Shown here in pieces: positions 42,057 to 51,115 of a DNA stretch of 64,000 nucleotides. Source of the stretch: Mycetocola tolaasinivorans (GTDB lineage Bacteria; Actinomycetota; Actinomycetes; Actinomycetales; Microbacteriaceae). Made by a program: the position numbers and the translations under genes. Position 1 is the stretch's first letter, and each line of letters starts with the position of its first letter. The stretch spans positions 1 to 64,000 of the forward strand of contig NZ_RCUX01000003.1 in assembly GCF_003667565.1 (NCBI RefSeq). Direction: 5' to 3'. The notes under the pieces are model-generated. The model had not been told where the DNA came from and made no database searches. It saw only the letters and a program-made list of their open reading frames with translations.

Positions 42057-42928
42057 GCAGCGATACCGGACCCCGTCGTCGAACCGGAAGTGGCGGCCTC
42101 TGCGGGTGCCTCCACGACCGCGGCGCGACCCAGCGGGATCACCAGCGGCGATCCGGTCACCGGGTCGGTAATCACGCGGCAGGGGAGTGAGAAGACGTCC
42201 TCGACGAGCTCTTCGGTGATGACCTCCGCCGGGGTGCCGCTGGCGCGGACGGCACCGTCCTTCATCGCGATGACGTGGGTCGCGTAGCGGGCCGCGTGGT
42301 TCAGGTCGTGGAGCACGGCGACGAGGGTCTGGCCACCCTCGTTGAGCTCGCGGAACAGCTCCAGTACATCGATCTGGTGCGCGATGTCGAGGTAGGTGGT
42401 GGGCTCGTCGAGCAGGAGTGCCCCGGTGTCCTGGGCGAGGACCATGGCGACCCAGACGCGCTGGCGCTGCCCGCCGGAGAGCTCCTCAACCAGGCGTTCG
42501 GACAGCTCGGTGGTCTTGGTGGCGGCGAGTGCGCCGGCGACGGCCCTCTCATCGGCCTCAGACCAGCGGGTGAACAGACCCTGGTGCGGGTAGCGGCCAC
42601 GCGCCACGAGGTCGGCTACGCGGATGCCGTCGGGTGCGATCGAGGTCTGCGGGAGCAGCCCGAGGCGGCGCGCCAGCTCCTTGGTGCCGAGCTTTGAGAT
42701 GTCCGCTCCGTCGAGCAGGACGGTGCCCTCGCTCGGGGTGATCAGGCGTGCCAGCGAGCGCAGCAGGGTGGACTTTCCGCAGGCGTTCGGTCCGACGATG
42801 ACGGTGAACGAACCCTCGGGAATCTCCACCGAGAGGTCGCTGCTGATGACCGTGCGGTCGTATCCGATCGACACCGCGTCCGTGCGCAGCTTCGCGGAGG
42901 ACGGGGTGTTCTGCGGGATCTGGGTCAT
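42053..42928 (-). CDS. ABC ATPase, iron-siderophore/heme type (FecE/FepC-like), orphan
   Basis: This 291-aa ATPase has Walker A GPNACGKST, Q-loop LGLLPQ, an extended signature LSGGQRQRVWVAMVLAQDT and Walker B LLLDEPTTYLDIAHQ, all typical of siderophore ATPases. No permease or binding-protein gene is nearby, so it must work with partners elsewhere. A good iron-box sequence lies 53 bp upstream, so expression is expected to rise when iron is low. The C-terminal tail is Ala/Gly/Ser rich. Confidence 0.92.
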   Translation of the reverse strand: MTQIPQNTPSSAKLRTDAVSIGYDRTVISSDLSVEIPEGSFTVIVGPNACGKSTLLRSLARLITPSEGTVLLDGADISKLGTKELARRLGLLPQTSIAPDGIRVADLVARGRYPHQGLFTRWSEADERAVAGALAATKTTELSERLVEELSGGQRQRVWVAMVLAQDTGALLLDEPTTYLDIAHQIDVLELFRELNEGGQTLVAVLHDLNHAARYATHVIAMKDGAVRASGTPAEVITEELVEDVFSLPCRVITDPVTGSPLVIPLGRAAVVEAPAEAATSGSTTGSGIAA

Positions 42929-42980
42929 GACTCTCCGGGTGGGGTAGGGGGAGGGAAGCCGTCTAAATGGCGGGTTCCGC

Positions 42981-42999
42981 TTTGGGTAGCCTAACCATA
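42981..42999. promoter_or_regulatory. Candidate DtxR/IdeR iron box
   Basis: TTTGGGTAGCCTAACCATA agrees with the 19-bp DtxR/IdeR consensus TTAGGTTAGSCTAACCTAA at 15 of 19 positions by my count (the middle and right half are strongest). It lies upstream of the siderophore ATPase gene. Confidence 0.65.
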
Positions 43000-43073
43000 A
43001 AGTAGCGCGATTTCGAGGTGTTTATACCGACGGGATGTCGATCCTCAGGGCCGCGAAACGTGGCGGGACAGGC

Positions 43074-44423
43074 CTAGGAGGCCTGACGGGCGGCACCCTC
43101 GGTGTCCGATTCCGCATGCTCAACCGTCGCGTCGGGTACCGCGAGACCGAGCAGCGTTTCGAGCGCTTCCAGGTAGCGATCGTGCTCGCCGGCGCGGGCG
43201 AGTTCCCGAGCGCGGACGGTGGGCACGTGCAGCATCCGACCCATCAGGTGACGCAGTGCGCGCTCGGCGACGCCATCCGGATCGCGCGGGGCAACCCGAG
43301 CGACCTCCTCCTCGAGGATCTCATGGGCGTGTCGGCGCATGGCCACCACCGCGGGATCGAGGCCCTGTTCGGAGGTCACCTGAATGAACTTTTTGGCGGC
43401 GCGATTGACCAGCACGCGGGCGTGTTCGGTGGCCTGGACCTCCTCCAGCGGCGCGTGCAGTCGGATGGTTTCGAGGTCGAGCAGCTCGATGTTTCCGGCG
43501 CTCACGACGTCGGGATTGACGTTGCGCGGCAGTCCGAGGTCGATGACCAGCTGGCGTGCTGGCGCGGTGATCGGGCAGCCCGGGGCATCCTCGTGATCGA
43601 GCTGCGGCGGGTTCGTCAGCACGAGGCGACGCCCGGTGGTGACAATATCGGCGTCGAGCACAAAGTCGGAGGCCGTGGTGCAGGTCACGATGAGGGACGC
43701 CTCGGCCACGGCGGCCGCGAAGTCGGCGGCCGCGACGGCCTCGATATCGTGGCCCTGGGCGAAGCGGGCGGCGCGCCCGGATGGTGAGTAAACGGCGACG
43801 TTTGTGACCCCGCGATCACGCAGCGCGGCGAGGCTCGCCCCGGCATAGGCACCGGTGCCGATCAGGAGCACGCGCAGTGTCGACCAGTCGTGGATGCGGC
43901 TCTCGCTGAGATCCAGAGCAAGGCGTACGAGCGAGCGGCCCGCCCGGCCCAACGGGGTCTTGTTCTTGACCGCCCGGGAGGTCTGCGAGGCGCGCTGGAA
44001 CAGTCGTTCAAGATCGCTCGTGGTGGTGTCTTCGGCGCGGGCAAAATCAAGCGCACGGCGCACCTGACCGGCGATTTCTCCCTCGCCCACCACCACGGAT
44101 TCGAGCCCGGAGGAGACGGCAAAGAGGTGCCGGGCTGCCTCCTCGCCCACGTGGAGATCCCAGGTGTCGACGAGCTCATCGGTGGCGATCTGCGCCGAGC
44201 TCGCGGCGGCCTCGGTGAGCGCGGTGCGCGCCTCGGGCGGGGTGCCGTCGGTGCCGAGTTCGAGGTAGGCCTCGAAGCGGTTGCACGTGTTGATGATGAC
44301 GGCCCCGGTGATGTCGGGGTTGGCATCCAGTAGGGCGCGCTCAAGACGCCCCTCGGCGGCGGAAAGTCGCTCGAGGAGGTCGAAGGAGGAGTTCTTGTGG
44401 CTCGCGGTCAAACAGATCAGCAC
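43074..44423 (-). CDS. hemA: Glutamyl-tRNA reductase
   Basis: HemA reduces Glu-tRNA to glutamate-1-semialdehyde, the first committed step of C5 heme synthesis. The nucleophilic Cys lies in INTCNRFEAYLEL (about residue 48), followed by a Rossmann NADPH domain (VLLIGTGAYAGASLAALRDRG) and a C-terminal dimerisation region. The 449-aa length is normal. It is divergent from hemE; the rest of the pathway is on the opposite strand. The next enzyme, HemL, is at the far end of that operon. Confidence 0.96.
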   Translation of the reverse strand: MLICLTASHKNSSFDLLERLSAAEGRLERALLDANPDITGAVIINTCNRFEAYLELGTDGTPPEARTALTEAAASSAQIATDELVDTWDLHVGEEAARHLFAVSSGLESVVVGEGEIAGQVRRALDFARAEDTTTSDLERLFQRASQTSRAVKNKTPLGRAGRSLVRLALDLSESRIHDWSTLRVLLIGTGAYAGASLAALRDRGVTNVAVYSPSGRAARFAQGHDIEAVAAADFAAAVAEASLIVTCTTASDFVLDADIVTTGRRLVLTNPPQLDHEDAPGCPITAPARQLVIDLGLPRNVNPDVVSAGNIELLDLETIRLHAPLEEVQATEHARVLVNRAAKKFIQVTSEQGLDPAVVAMRRHAHEILEEEVARVAPRDPDGVAERALRHLMGRMLHVPTVRARELARAGEHDRYLEALETLLGLAVPDATVEHAESDTEGAARQAS

Positions 44424-44471
44424 GTATCCATAGTAACCCGAGTTTTTTGGCCGCTGACCGGGATAAAGTTC

Positions 44472-44486
44472 CCGACACGGTGTCGG
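44472..44486. promoter_or_regulatory. Palindrome CCGACAC-G-GTGTCGG between hemA and hemE
   Basis: Perfect 7-bp arms flank one base in the 119-bp divergent gap. A second small palindrome GTTG-TCGG-CAAC lies at 44501-44512. Either may bind a regulator that coordinates the two heme units. Confidence 0.5.
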
Positions 44487-44542
44487 CGAGGCCTCGACCG
44501 GTTGTCGGCAACTTTTCGCGCGAGGTTTGAGATGATGGGGTC

Positions 44543-45643
44543 ATGCTTGTCCCCACCACACACCCGCTTCAGGCGGGATTGACCGCCGAGTCCACCCTCA
44601 TCTCGGCGTACCGCGGTATCCGTCCGGCCACGACTCCGGTCTGGTTTATGCGTCAGGCCGGCCGCTCACTTCCCGAGTATCGGGAGCTGCGCGTTGGAAC
44701 CGAGATGCTGCAGGCCTGCCTCACCCCGGAGCTCGCGAGCGAGATCACGCTGCAGCCGGTGCGTCGACACGCGGTGGATGCGGGAATCTTCTTCAGCGAC
44801 ATCGTCGTTCCGCTGAAGCTGGTGGGGGTCGACGTGTCGATCGTTCCCGGTCGCGGCCCGGTGATGGGTAAGGCCGTGCGCACCGCCGCCGACGTCGCCG
44901 AACTCGTGGCAAACGATCCTGCCCAGCTGGACAGCGCACTCGGCCCGATCATCGACGCCGTGGCCCGCACGGTGGCCGAGCTCGGCACGACCCCGCTGAT
45001 CGGCTTTGCCGGCGCTCCCTTTACCCTTGCCGCCTACCTCGTTGAGGGTGGGCCGAGCAAGGATCACATCCGTGCCCGCACGATGATGCACTCGGACCCC
45101 GAATCCTGGGCCGCGCTGATGGCCTGGACCGCCGAGATCACCGGCCGGTTCCTGCGTGCCCAGGTGCTCGCCGGGGCCTCGGCCGCTCAGCTGTTCGACT
45201 CCTGGGCCGGATCCCTCTCGCCCGATGACTACGCGCGCCACGTGGCCCCGGCCAGCGCCCGCGTACTCGAGTTCGTGCGCGACCTCACCTTCACGCTGCC
45301 CGACGGGACCACCGAGGCGCGGGTTCCGGTGGTTCACTTCGGCGTGGGTACCGGTGAGATCCTGCCGCAGATGCGCGATGTGGGTGCCGACGTCGTGGGT
45401 ATTGACTACCGCACCCGCCTGGATGAGGGCATCCGGCGCCTCGGCGGAAACGTGCCGGTTCAGGGCAACATCGACCCGGCCATGCTTGCCGCGCCCTGGG
45501 CGGTCCTTGAAGCGCACGTCCGCGAGGTGCACCGCCGGGGACTCGACGCCCCGGCCCACGTGATGAACCTCGGCCACGGCGTACCGCCCGAGACCGACCC
45601 GGCCGTACTGACCCGCGTGGTCGAACTGGTGCACTCGCTGTGA
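44543..45643 (+). CDS. hemE: Uroporphyrinogen decarboxylase
   Basis: HemE decarboxylates uroporphyrinogen III to coproporphyrinogen III. The N-terminal signature PVWFMRQAGRSLPEYRELR and IGFAGAPFTLAAYLVEGG are present. The 366-aa length fits. It heads an operon of eight hem genes; hemY starts inside its stop (GTGA, 4-bp overlap). Confidence 0.97.
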   Translation: MLVPTTHPLQAGLTAESTLISAYRGIRPATTPVWFMRQAGRSLPEYRELRVGTEMLQACLTPELASEITLQPVRRHAVDAGIFFSDIVVPLKLVGVDVSIVPGRGPVMGKAVRTAADVAELVANDPAQLDSALGPIIDAVARTVAELGTTPLIGFAGAPFTLAAYLVEGGPSKDHIRARTMMHSDPESWAALMAWTAEITGRFLRAQVLAGASAAQLFDSWAGSLSPDDYARHVAPASARVLEFVRDLTFTLPDGTTEARVPVVHFGVGTGEILPQMRDVGADVVGIDYRTRLDEGIRRLGGNVPVQGNIDPAMLAAPWAVLEAHVREVHRRGLDAPAHVMNLGHGVPPETDPAVLTRVVELVHSL

Positions 45644-47262
45644 TCGAGCCACGTCACATCGTTATCGTCGGGGGCGGCGTGGCCGGCCTCGTCGCCGCGG
45701 TTGACTGTCTCCGCGTGGGCATCCGCGTGACCGTTCTGGAAGCCTCCGAAATGTTCGGCGGTTCGGTATCTCCCGTCGAGGTCGCCGGAATGGTGCTGGA
45801 CGGCGGCGCCGAGAGCTACGCGACCCGCGGCGGCCACGTGCGTGAGCTCGTGACCGCGCTCGGTCTCGAGGACCAGATCGTCACGCCGAATCCGGCCGGT
45901 GCCTGGCTGCGTCGCAGCGACGGCGCCTCGGTGCCAATGCCGAAGACGGCGCTGCTGGGTATTCCCGCGAATCCGCTCGCGGAAGACGTTCGCCGCGTGA
46001 TCGGCACCCGCGGCGCGACCCGCGCGTACCTGGATCGCGTACGCCCGGTGCTCACCATCGGTCGCGAGCACAACCTCGCCGAGCTCGTGCGCAAGCGCAT
46101 GGGGGAGAGCGTGCTCACCGAGCTCGTGACCCCGGTGGTGCGCGGCGTCTACTCGGTGGGACCGGAGGACATCGACGTGGATCGCGTTGCTCCCGGCCTG
46201 AACCAGGCGCTGACCCGCACCGGCTCGCTGGGGGCCGCGGTCGCGGAACTCACCGATGCCGCCGGCTCCGCGCGCGCCGGTGCGCGCGTCGAGGGGATCG
46301 ATGGCGGCATGCACGTGCTCGTGAGTGCTCTGGTGGCCGAGATCACCCGCCTGGGCGGTGCCGTGCACGCCGATACCCCGGTGACCGCGCTGTATTCCGG
46401 CGCGATCGCCCCCGAGGACCTCCCCATGGCTGAGGACGCCGATCCGGCCGCCGTGGCCGAGCCCGCGGGCGATCACACCCTCTGGAGCCTGCACACCGCG
46501 GGTAACGTGCTCCACTATGCCGACCGTGTGATCATCGCCACCGCCGAGCTGCCCGCCTTCGCGCTTCTGGCCGATGCCGTGCCCGCCCTCGCCGAGGAAA
46601 CCGCCGAGGTTTCCCCCGAGGTCGTGCTCGCCACGCTGCTACTGGATGCCCCGAACCTCGATGGTCATCCCCGCGGAAGCGGCGTGCTGATCGCCGATCA
46701 GACCGATGAGCGCGGCGTGCGTGCCAAGGCCCTGACCCACTCGAGTGCGAAGTGGGGCTGGCTGGCCAACGCCCTTGCCGAGTTCCCCGGTCGTCACGCC
46801 GTGCGGCTGTCCTTCGATCCGGATCGCCTGGGCGAGCGCACGGATGACGAGCTGGCCGAGATCGCCCGCGCCGATGCCGCCGCCATTCTCGGCGTCGACC
46901 TTCCCGAGAGCGCGGTTGTCGGATTTGCTCGGACGCGCTGGCGCAGCACACCGCCGGGTGCCGCCCGCGGGGCGCGCGAGCGTGCCGAACGAATTCGCGC
47001 GGCGATTACCGCGGTGCCCGGGCTCGACGTGACCGGTGCCTGGCTGTCGGGAACGGGGCTCGCCTCGGTTGTGCCCGACGCCCATGCGGCGGCCAAGCGC
47101 GTGCGGCACCTGGTCGCCACCGAGTACCTCGAAAACGATGAGCTTCGCGGTGGTGCCGCCCCGGCAGCACCCTCCGCGCCCGTGGCCGGGGAGGAAGATC
47201 CCTCTCCCGCGTCAGCCTCCACGGCACCCTCGAACACCGTCGACACGAACACTAAGGAGTAG
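45640..47262 (+). CDS. hemY: Coproporphyrinogen III oxidase (HemY/CgoX type)
   Basis: This 540-aa flavoprotein begins with FAD Rossmann motif HIVIVGGGVAGLVAA and has the expected oxidase C-terminal region. In actinobacteria with hemQ it oxidises coproporphyrinogen III to coproporphyrin III. The last ~45 residues (Ala/Pro/Ser/Thr rich) are an extension past the conserved end. It starts at GTG 45640 inside the hemE stop and is followed by hemQ after 2 bp. Confidence 0.92.
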   Translation: MIEPRHIVIVGGGVAGLVAAVDCLRVGIRVTVLEASEMFGGSVSPVEVAGMVLDGGAESYATRGGHVRELVTALGLEDQIVTPNPAGAWLRRSDGASVPMPKTALLGIPANPLAEDVRRVIGTRGATRAYLDRVRPVLTIGREHNLAELVRKRMGESVLTELVTPVVRGVYSVGPEDIDVDRVAPGLNQALTRTGSLGAAVAELTDAAGSARAGARVEGIDGGMHVLVSALVAEITRLGGAVHADTPVTALYSGAIAPEDLPMAEDADPAAVAEPAGDHTLWSLHTAGNVLHYADRVIIATAELPAFALLADAVPALAEETAEVSPEVVLATLLLDAPNLDGHPRGSGVLIADQTDERGVRAKALTHSSAKWGWLANALAEFPGRHAVRLSFDPDRLGERTDDELAEIARADAAAILGVDLPESAVVGFARTRWRSTPPGAARGARERAERIRAAITAVPGLDVTGAWLSGTGLASVVPDAHAAAKRVRHLVATEYLENDELRGGAAPAAPSAPVAGEEDPSPASASTAPSNTVDTNTKE

Positions 47263-47264
47263 CC

Positions 47265-47963
47265 ATGTCCACCGCTACCAGCCCGGTAAACACGCCGGAA
47301 AATCCCTTCGGTTACACCCTCTGGCTTGTGCTTCGCCGGAACCCCGCGTTCCGTGGCGAGTACTCCGCGGGGGCCGTGGGAGAGCTGTCCGAGGTTGTCG
47401 ATCAGCTCGCCGCGAAGGGTGTCGTGACCCGCGGTTTCTACGATGTGTCGGGCCTGCGCGCCGATGCCGACCTGATGATCTGGATCCACGGTGACCGTGC
47501 CGAAGACCTGCAGTCGGCCGCGCGCGTGCTGCGCCGCACCGAGCTGCTGAGCGAGCTGCTGCCCACCTGGAACGCCCTCGGTGTGCACCGCGAAGCGGAG
47601 TTCAACAAGCGCCACGTGCCCGGCTTCCTGACCGGCCGCGAGCCCAAGGACTGGATCACCGTCTACCCGTTCGTGCGCAGCTACGAGTGGTACCTTCTGC
47701 CCGAGGAGGAGCGCGCTCAGATGCTCATGGAGCACGGCCGGATGGGTGCCTCGTTCCGCGGGGCCATCGCCAACACCGTCTCCTCCTTCGCGCTCGGCGA
47801 CTACGAGTGGATCCTGCCGATCGAATCCGATGAGCTAACCGAGCTGGTCGACATGATGCGCGAGCTGCGCGCTACCGATGCCCGTCGCCACGTGCGCGAA
47901 GAGGTGCCCTTCTATACCGGCCGGCGTATTCCGGCCTCCGAGATTCCCGAGGTGATCCGATGA
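47265..47963 (+). CDS. hemQ: Coproheme decarboxylase HemQ (chlorite-dismutase fold)
   Basis: HemQ (also called ChdC) decarboxylates coproheme to heme b in the last step of the coproporphyrin pathway. Family features include RGFYDVSGLRADADLMIWIH and WYLLPEEERAQMLMEHG, with the proximal His region in MEHGRMG, and FALGDYEWILPIES. The length of 232 aa is typical. It begins 2 bp after hemY and overlaps ferrochelatase by 4 bp. Confidence 0.95.
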   Translation: MSTATSPVNTPENPFGYTLWLVLRRNPAFRGEYSAGAVGELSEVVDQLAAKGVVTRGFYDVSGLRADADLMIWIHGDRAEDLQSAARVLRRTELLSELLPTWNALGVHREAEFNKRHVPGFLTGREPKDWITVYPFVRSYEWYLLPEEERAQMLMEHGRMGASFRGAIANTVSSFALGDYEWILPIESDELTELVDMMRELRATDARRHVREEVPFYTGRRIPASEIPEVIR

Positions 47964-49273
47964 GTGACCTGAAATCCACTGAACAGTCCGGCGGCTGCGG
48001 CGGCAACTGCGCCTGCTCGCGCGAGGGATCGGCCGAGGCCGTAACCATCGAGGCGGCACCCGTCGCCGCGGTGCCCGAGGCCGCAACGCCCGATGCCAAC
48101 ATCGTTCCCGGTGCCACCGAGGCCGCCCGTTCAGGTGCGCCGTTTGTGGAGACCGCCGTGGACTACGACGCGATCCTGCTCGCCGGTTTCGGCGGCCCCG
48201 AGGGTCAGGACGACGTGATCCCGTTCCTGCGGAACGTGACCCGCGGCCGCGGAATCCCCGAGGAGCGCCTCGAGGAGGTGGCCGTCCACTACCGCCACCA
48301 CGGCGGCGTGAGCCCGATCAACGACCAGAACCGCGAGCTCAAGGCGGCCCTCGAGGCCGAGCTGGCGAGCCGCGGCATTGACCTGCCGGTGATCTGGGGT
48401 AACCGCAACTGGGACCCCTACCTGCGCGATGCCGTGCAGGAGGCTCACGACCGCGGCTACCGCAAGCTCATCGCGATCGCGACCAGCGCCTACTCCTCCT
48501 TCTCCTCCTGCCGTCAGTATCGCGAGGACTTCGCGATTGCGCTGGACGAGACCGGGCTCGAGGGCAAGATCGAGATCGATAAGGTGCGTCAGTTCTTCGA
48601 CCACCCCGGTTTTGTGACCCCGTTCATCGAGGGTGTGGGTGACGCACTCGCGAAGATCGTGCAGGACGTGCGCGATATTGATCTCGCGACCGAGGTCAAG
48701 ATCCTGTTCGCGACCCACTCGATTCCCTCCACCGACGCGGTGCGTTCCGGCCCCGCCGAGCGCAACTTCGGCGAGGGCGGTGCCTATGCGGCGCAGCACC
48801 TCGCGGTGGCCGAGGTCGTGATGGCCGCGGTGCAGCAGGAACTTGCGATCGATCAGAACGTACCGTGGGAGCTCGTGTACCAGTCCCGTTCGGGCCCGCC
48901 GAGCATGCCGTGGCTGGAGCCCGACATCAACGACGTGATCGAGGAGCTGCCGGCCACCGGCACCCGTGCCGTCGTGATCGTGCCGCTGGGCTTCATGAGC
49001 GACCACATGGAGGTCCTGTGGGATCTCGACAACGAGGCCACCGAGTCGGCCACCGACGCCGGTCTGTACTCGCTGCGCGTGCCCACTCCGGGCACCCACC
49101 ACGAGTTTGTGAAGGGCCTGGTTGACCTGGTTCTGGAGCGCCGCGACGGCGTGCCGGTGTCCGAGCGTCCGGCGATGACCGACCTCGGCCCCTGGTACGA
49201 CGTGTGCCGCCCGGGCTGCTGCGAAAACGTCCGGGCCGGGTTCAAGCCGGCCCTCGCGGGGATCGCGCCGTGA
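47960..49273 (+). CDS. hemH: Coproporphyrin III ferrochelatase with Cys-rich N-terminal extension
   Basis: HemH/CpfC inserts Fe2+ into coproporphyrin III. The core starts at about residue 67 (YDAILLAGFGGPEGQDDV) and carries LFATHSIPS with the catalytic His. SSCRQYRED and the C-terminal CRPGCCENV supply the Cys pattern of actinobacterial [2Fe-2S] ferrochelatases. The protein is 437 aa, about 60 longer than usual at the N-terminus, which begins with GGCGGNCACS. That extra Cys cluster may bind metal. It overlaps hemQ and hemC by 4 bp each. Confidence 0.94.
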   Translation: MSDLKSTEQSGGCGGNCACSREGSAEAVTIEAAPVAAVPEAATPDANIVPGATEAARSGAPFVETAVDYDAILLAGFGGPEGQDDVIPFLRNVTRGRGIPEERLEEVAVHYRHHGGVSPINDQNRELKAALEAELASRGIDLPVIWGNRNWDPYLRDAVQEAHDRGYRKLIAIATSAYSSFSSCRQYREDFAIALDETGLEGKIEIDKVRQFFDHPGFVTPFIEGVGDALAKIVQDVRDIDLATEVKILFATHSIPSTDAVRSGPAERNFGEGGAYAAQHLAVAEVVMAAVQQELAIDQNVPWELVYQSRSGPPSMPWLEPDINDVIEELPATGTRAVVIVPLGFMSDHMEVLWDLDNEATESATDAGLYSLRVPTPGTHHEFVKGLVDLVLERRDGVPVSERPAMTDLGPWYDVCRPGCCENVRAGFKPALAGIAP

Positions 49274-50241
49274 CCCTGAGCCCCGCCGAGACCCCGGGTG
49301 CCGTTCTGCGGATCGGTACCCGGGGCAGCGCGCTGGCCCTGGCCCAGACCGGGGATGTCGCGCGCGCCATTACTGAGGCCACCGGCATCGAAACCGTGCT
49401 GATTCCGGTGACCACCCACGGGGACGTCACCCGGGCCTCGCTTGCGAGCCTCGGCGGCACCGGGGTGTTCGCCTCGGCGCTGCGTGACTTCCTGCTGGCG
49501 GGGGAGTGCGACCTCGTGGTGCACTCGATGAAGGATCTGCCCACCGCGGCGGCCCCCGGGCTCGCGATCGGTGCGGTGCCGGTGCGCGCGGATGCCCGCG
49601 ATGCGCTCTGCGCCCGCGACGGACTCACCCTCGCCGAACTGCCCGAGGGCGCTCGCGTCGGGACGGGTTCGCCGCGGCGGATCGCTCAGCTGCGTCGTCG
49701 CCGACCGGACCTCGAGATCGTCGACATCCGCGGCAACATCGACACCCGGCTGGGGTTTGTCACCTCGGGTGAGATGGATGCCGTGGTTCTCGCCGTGGCC
49801 GGGCTGGAACGCCTCGGCCGCGAGGCCGCGATCACGGAGCGTTTCGAGCTGGACGCCTGGCCGCCCGCACCCGCCCAGGGTGCGCTGGCAATCGAGGTGC
49901 GGGCGGCGGATCTCGCGGCCGCCGAATCGACCCCGATCCGCGCCGCCCTTGCCGCGCTGGAGCATGCCGCCACCCGAGCCGAGGCCGATGCCGAACGCGC
50001 CGTACTCGCGCGGTTGGAAGCCGGCTGTGCCGCCCCGATTGGTGCCCACGCGGTACTCACCGAGGCTACGCTCGCGCTGCATGCCGCGGTCTACGCTCCC
50101 ACCGGTGCCGAGCTGCGAGAGCAGACGCGGTCCGCGCGGGTTTCCGCGGGCGCTGCGGCCGATGCCGCGCGTGGTCTCGGCATCGAGCTTGCCGATGCAC
50201 TCCTGGCCGACGGCGCCGCGACCATCGCGCCGCTGAACTAG
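49270..50241 (+). CDS. hemC: Porphobilinogen deaminase
   Basis: HemC links four porphobilinogens into hydroxymethylbilane. RIGTRGSALALAQTG, VHSMKDLPT and GTGSPRRIAQL are family signatures. The dipyrromethane cofactor attaches to the Cys in LEAGCAAPIGAHA. Length 323 aa. I start at GTG 49270, inside the hemH stop; an upstream in-frame start lies within hemH. hemD starts 5 bp after its stop. Confidence 0.96.
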   Translation: MTLSPAETPGAVLRIGTRGSALALAQTGDVARAITEATGIETVLIPVTTHGDVTRASLASLGGTGVFASALRDFLLAGECDLVVHSMKDLPTAAAPGLAIGAVPVRADARDALCARDGLTLAELPEGARVGTGSPRRIAQLRRRRPDLEIVDIRGNIDTRLGFVTSGEMDAVVLAVAGLERLGREAAITERFELDAWPPAPAQGALAIEVRAADLAAAESTPIRAALAALEHAATRAEADAERAVLARLEAGCAAPIGAHAVLTEATLALHAAVYAPTGAELREQTRSARVSAGAAADAARGLGIELADALLADGAATIAPLN

Positions 50242-50245
50242 GCCG

Positions 50246-51115
50246 ATGAGTTCGAACCTCAGCGAAAACGCGGCATCCAGATCCCCGAGCGGGACGCGGG
50301 GGCCGCGAACCGGTGTCCCCGCCGCACTCGGTGGCCGCCGCGTGCTGGTGCCCCGAGACGGGCGCTGGGGCGTGTTTGTGGCCGAGAGTCTCGCGGCGCA
50401 CGGTGCCCGGGCCGTGATCGCTCCGGTCATCGATTTTGAGCCGGCGCCGGACGCGGCTGCCCTGGAGGCGGCGCTCGAGGCACTCGCCCGGGGCGAGTTC
50501 GACTGGGTCACCGTGACCAGCGCAACGACCGTCCGGGTGCTGCGCGCCCACGCCGCCGTGATTCCCGCGGGCACGCGCGTGGCCGCGGTGGGCATCGCGA
50601 CCGCGGCCGCCCTCGAGGAGGCCCGCTACGGAGTCAATCTGGTGCCACCCGAGGACCACACCGCGCGCGGTATGGTCGCCTGCTTTGGCGAACCGGGAGT
50701 GAGCCTCGGCCGGGTGCTGGTGCTCGATTCCGCCCTCGCCGGGCCGACCCTCGTGGACGGCCTGACCGCGCTCGGCGCCGACGTTACCCGCGTGCACGCC
50801 TACCGCACGATCCCCGTGGATCTGAGCCCCGAGGTGCGCACCGCGCTGGCGCGCGGCGACATCGCCGCGATCCTGGTGACCTCGGGCAGCGTGGCCGCCC
50901 AGTTCATCACCCAGGTGCCGGATCTCGCGGCGTCCGTGGTGCGCGTGAGTATTGGTGACCGCACGACCGAGGCCGCCGAGGCCCTCGGGCTGGCGATCAC
51001 CTGTGAGGCGCCGATCCGCAGCGTGGAGGGCATGATTACCGCCCTCGAAACGTACTATGAAGTCGTACACCCCGATTCTGCCGCGCTCGATTGCGGCGGA
51101 GAGGACACCCCATGA
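50246..51115 (+). CDS. hemD: Uroporphyrinogen-III synthase
   Basis: HemD cyclises hydroxymethylbilane, inverting ring D. The family is poorly conserved. Supporting features are the N-terminal [31 protein letters not shown], and the C-terminal [13 protein letters not shown] and [19 protein letters not shown]. Together with position between hemC and hemB this is secure. Its stop overlaps the hemB start by 4 bp. Length 289 aa, with ~30 extra N-terminal residues. Confidence 0.92.
   Translation: MSSNLSENAASRSPSGTRGPRTGVPAALGGRRVLVPRDGRWGVFVAESLAAHGARAVIAPVIDFEPAPDAAALEAALEALARGEFDWVTVTSATTVRVLRAHAAVIPAGTRVAAVGIATAAALEEARYGVNLVPPEDHTARGMVACFGEPGVSLGRVLVLDSALAGPTLVDGLTALGADVTRVHAYRTIPVDLSPEVRTALARGDIAAILVTSGSVAAQFITQVPDLAASVVRVSIGDRTTEAAEALGLAITCEAPIRSVEGMITALETYYEVVHPDSAALDCGGEDTP

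Noticed and set aside
43035..43787. 250-aa plus-strand frame at the hemA 3' end
   Set aside because: It is antisense to hemA and lacks recognisable motifs.
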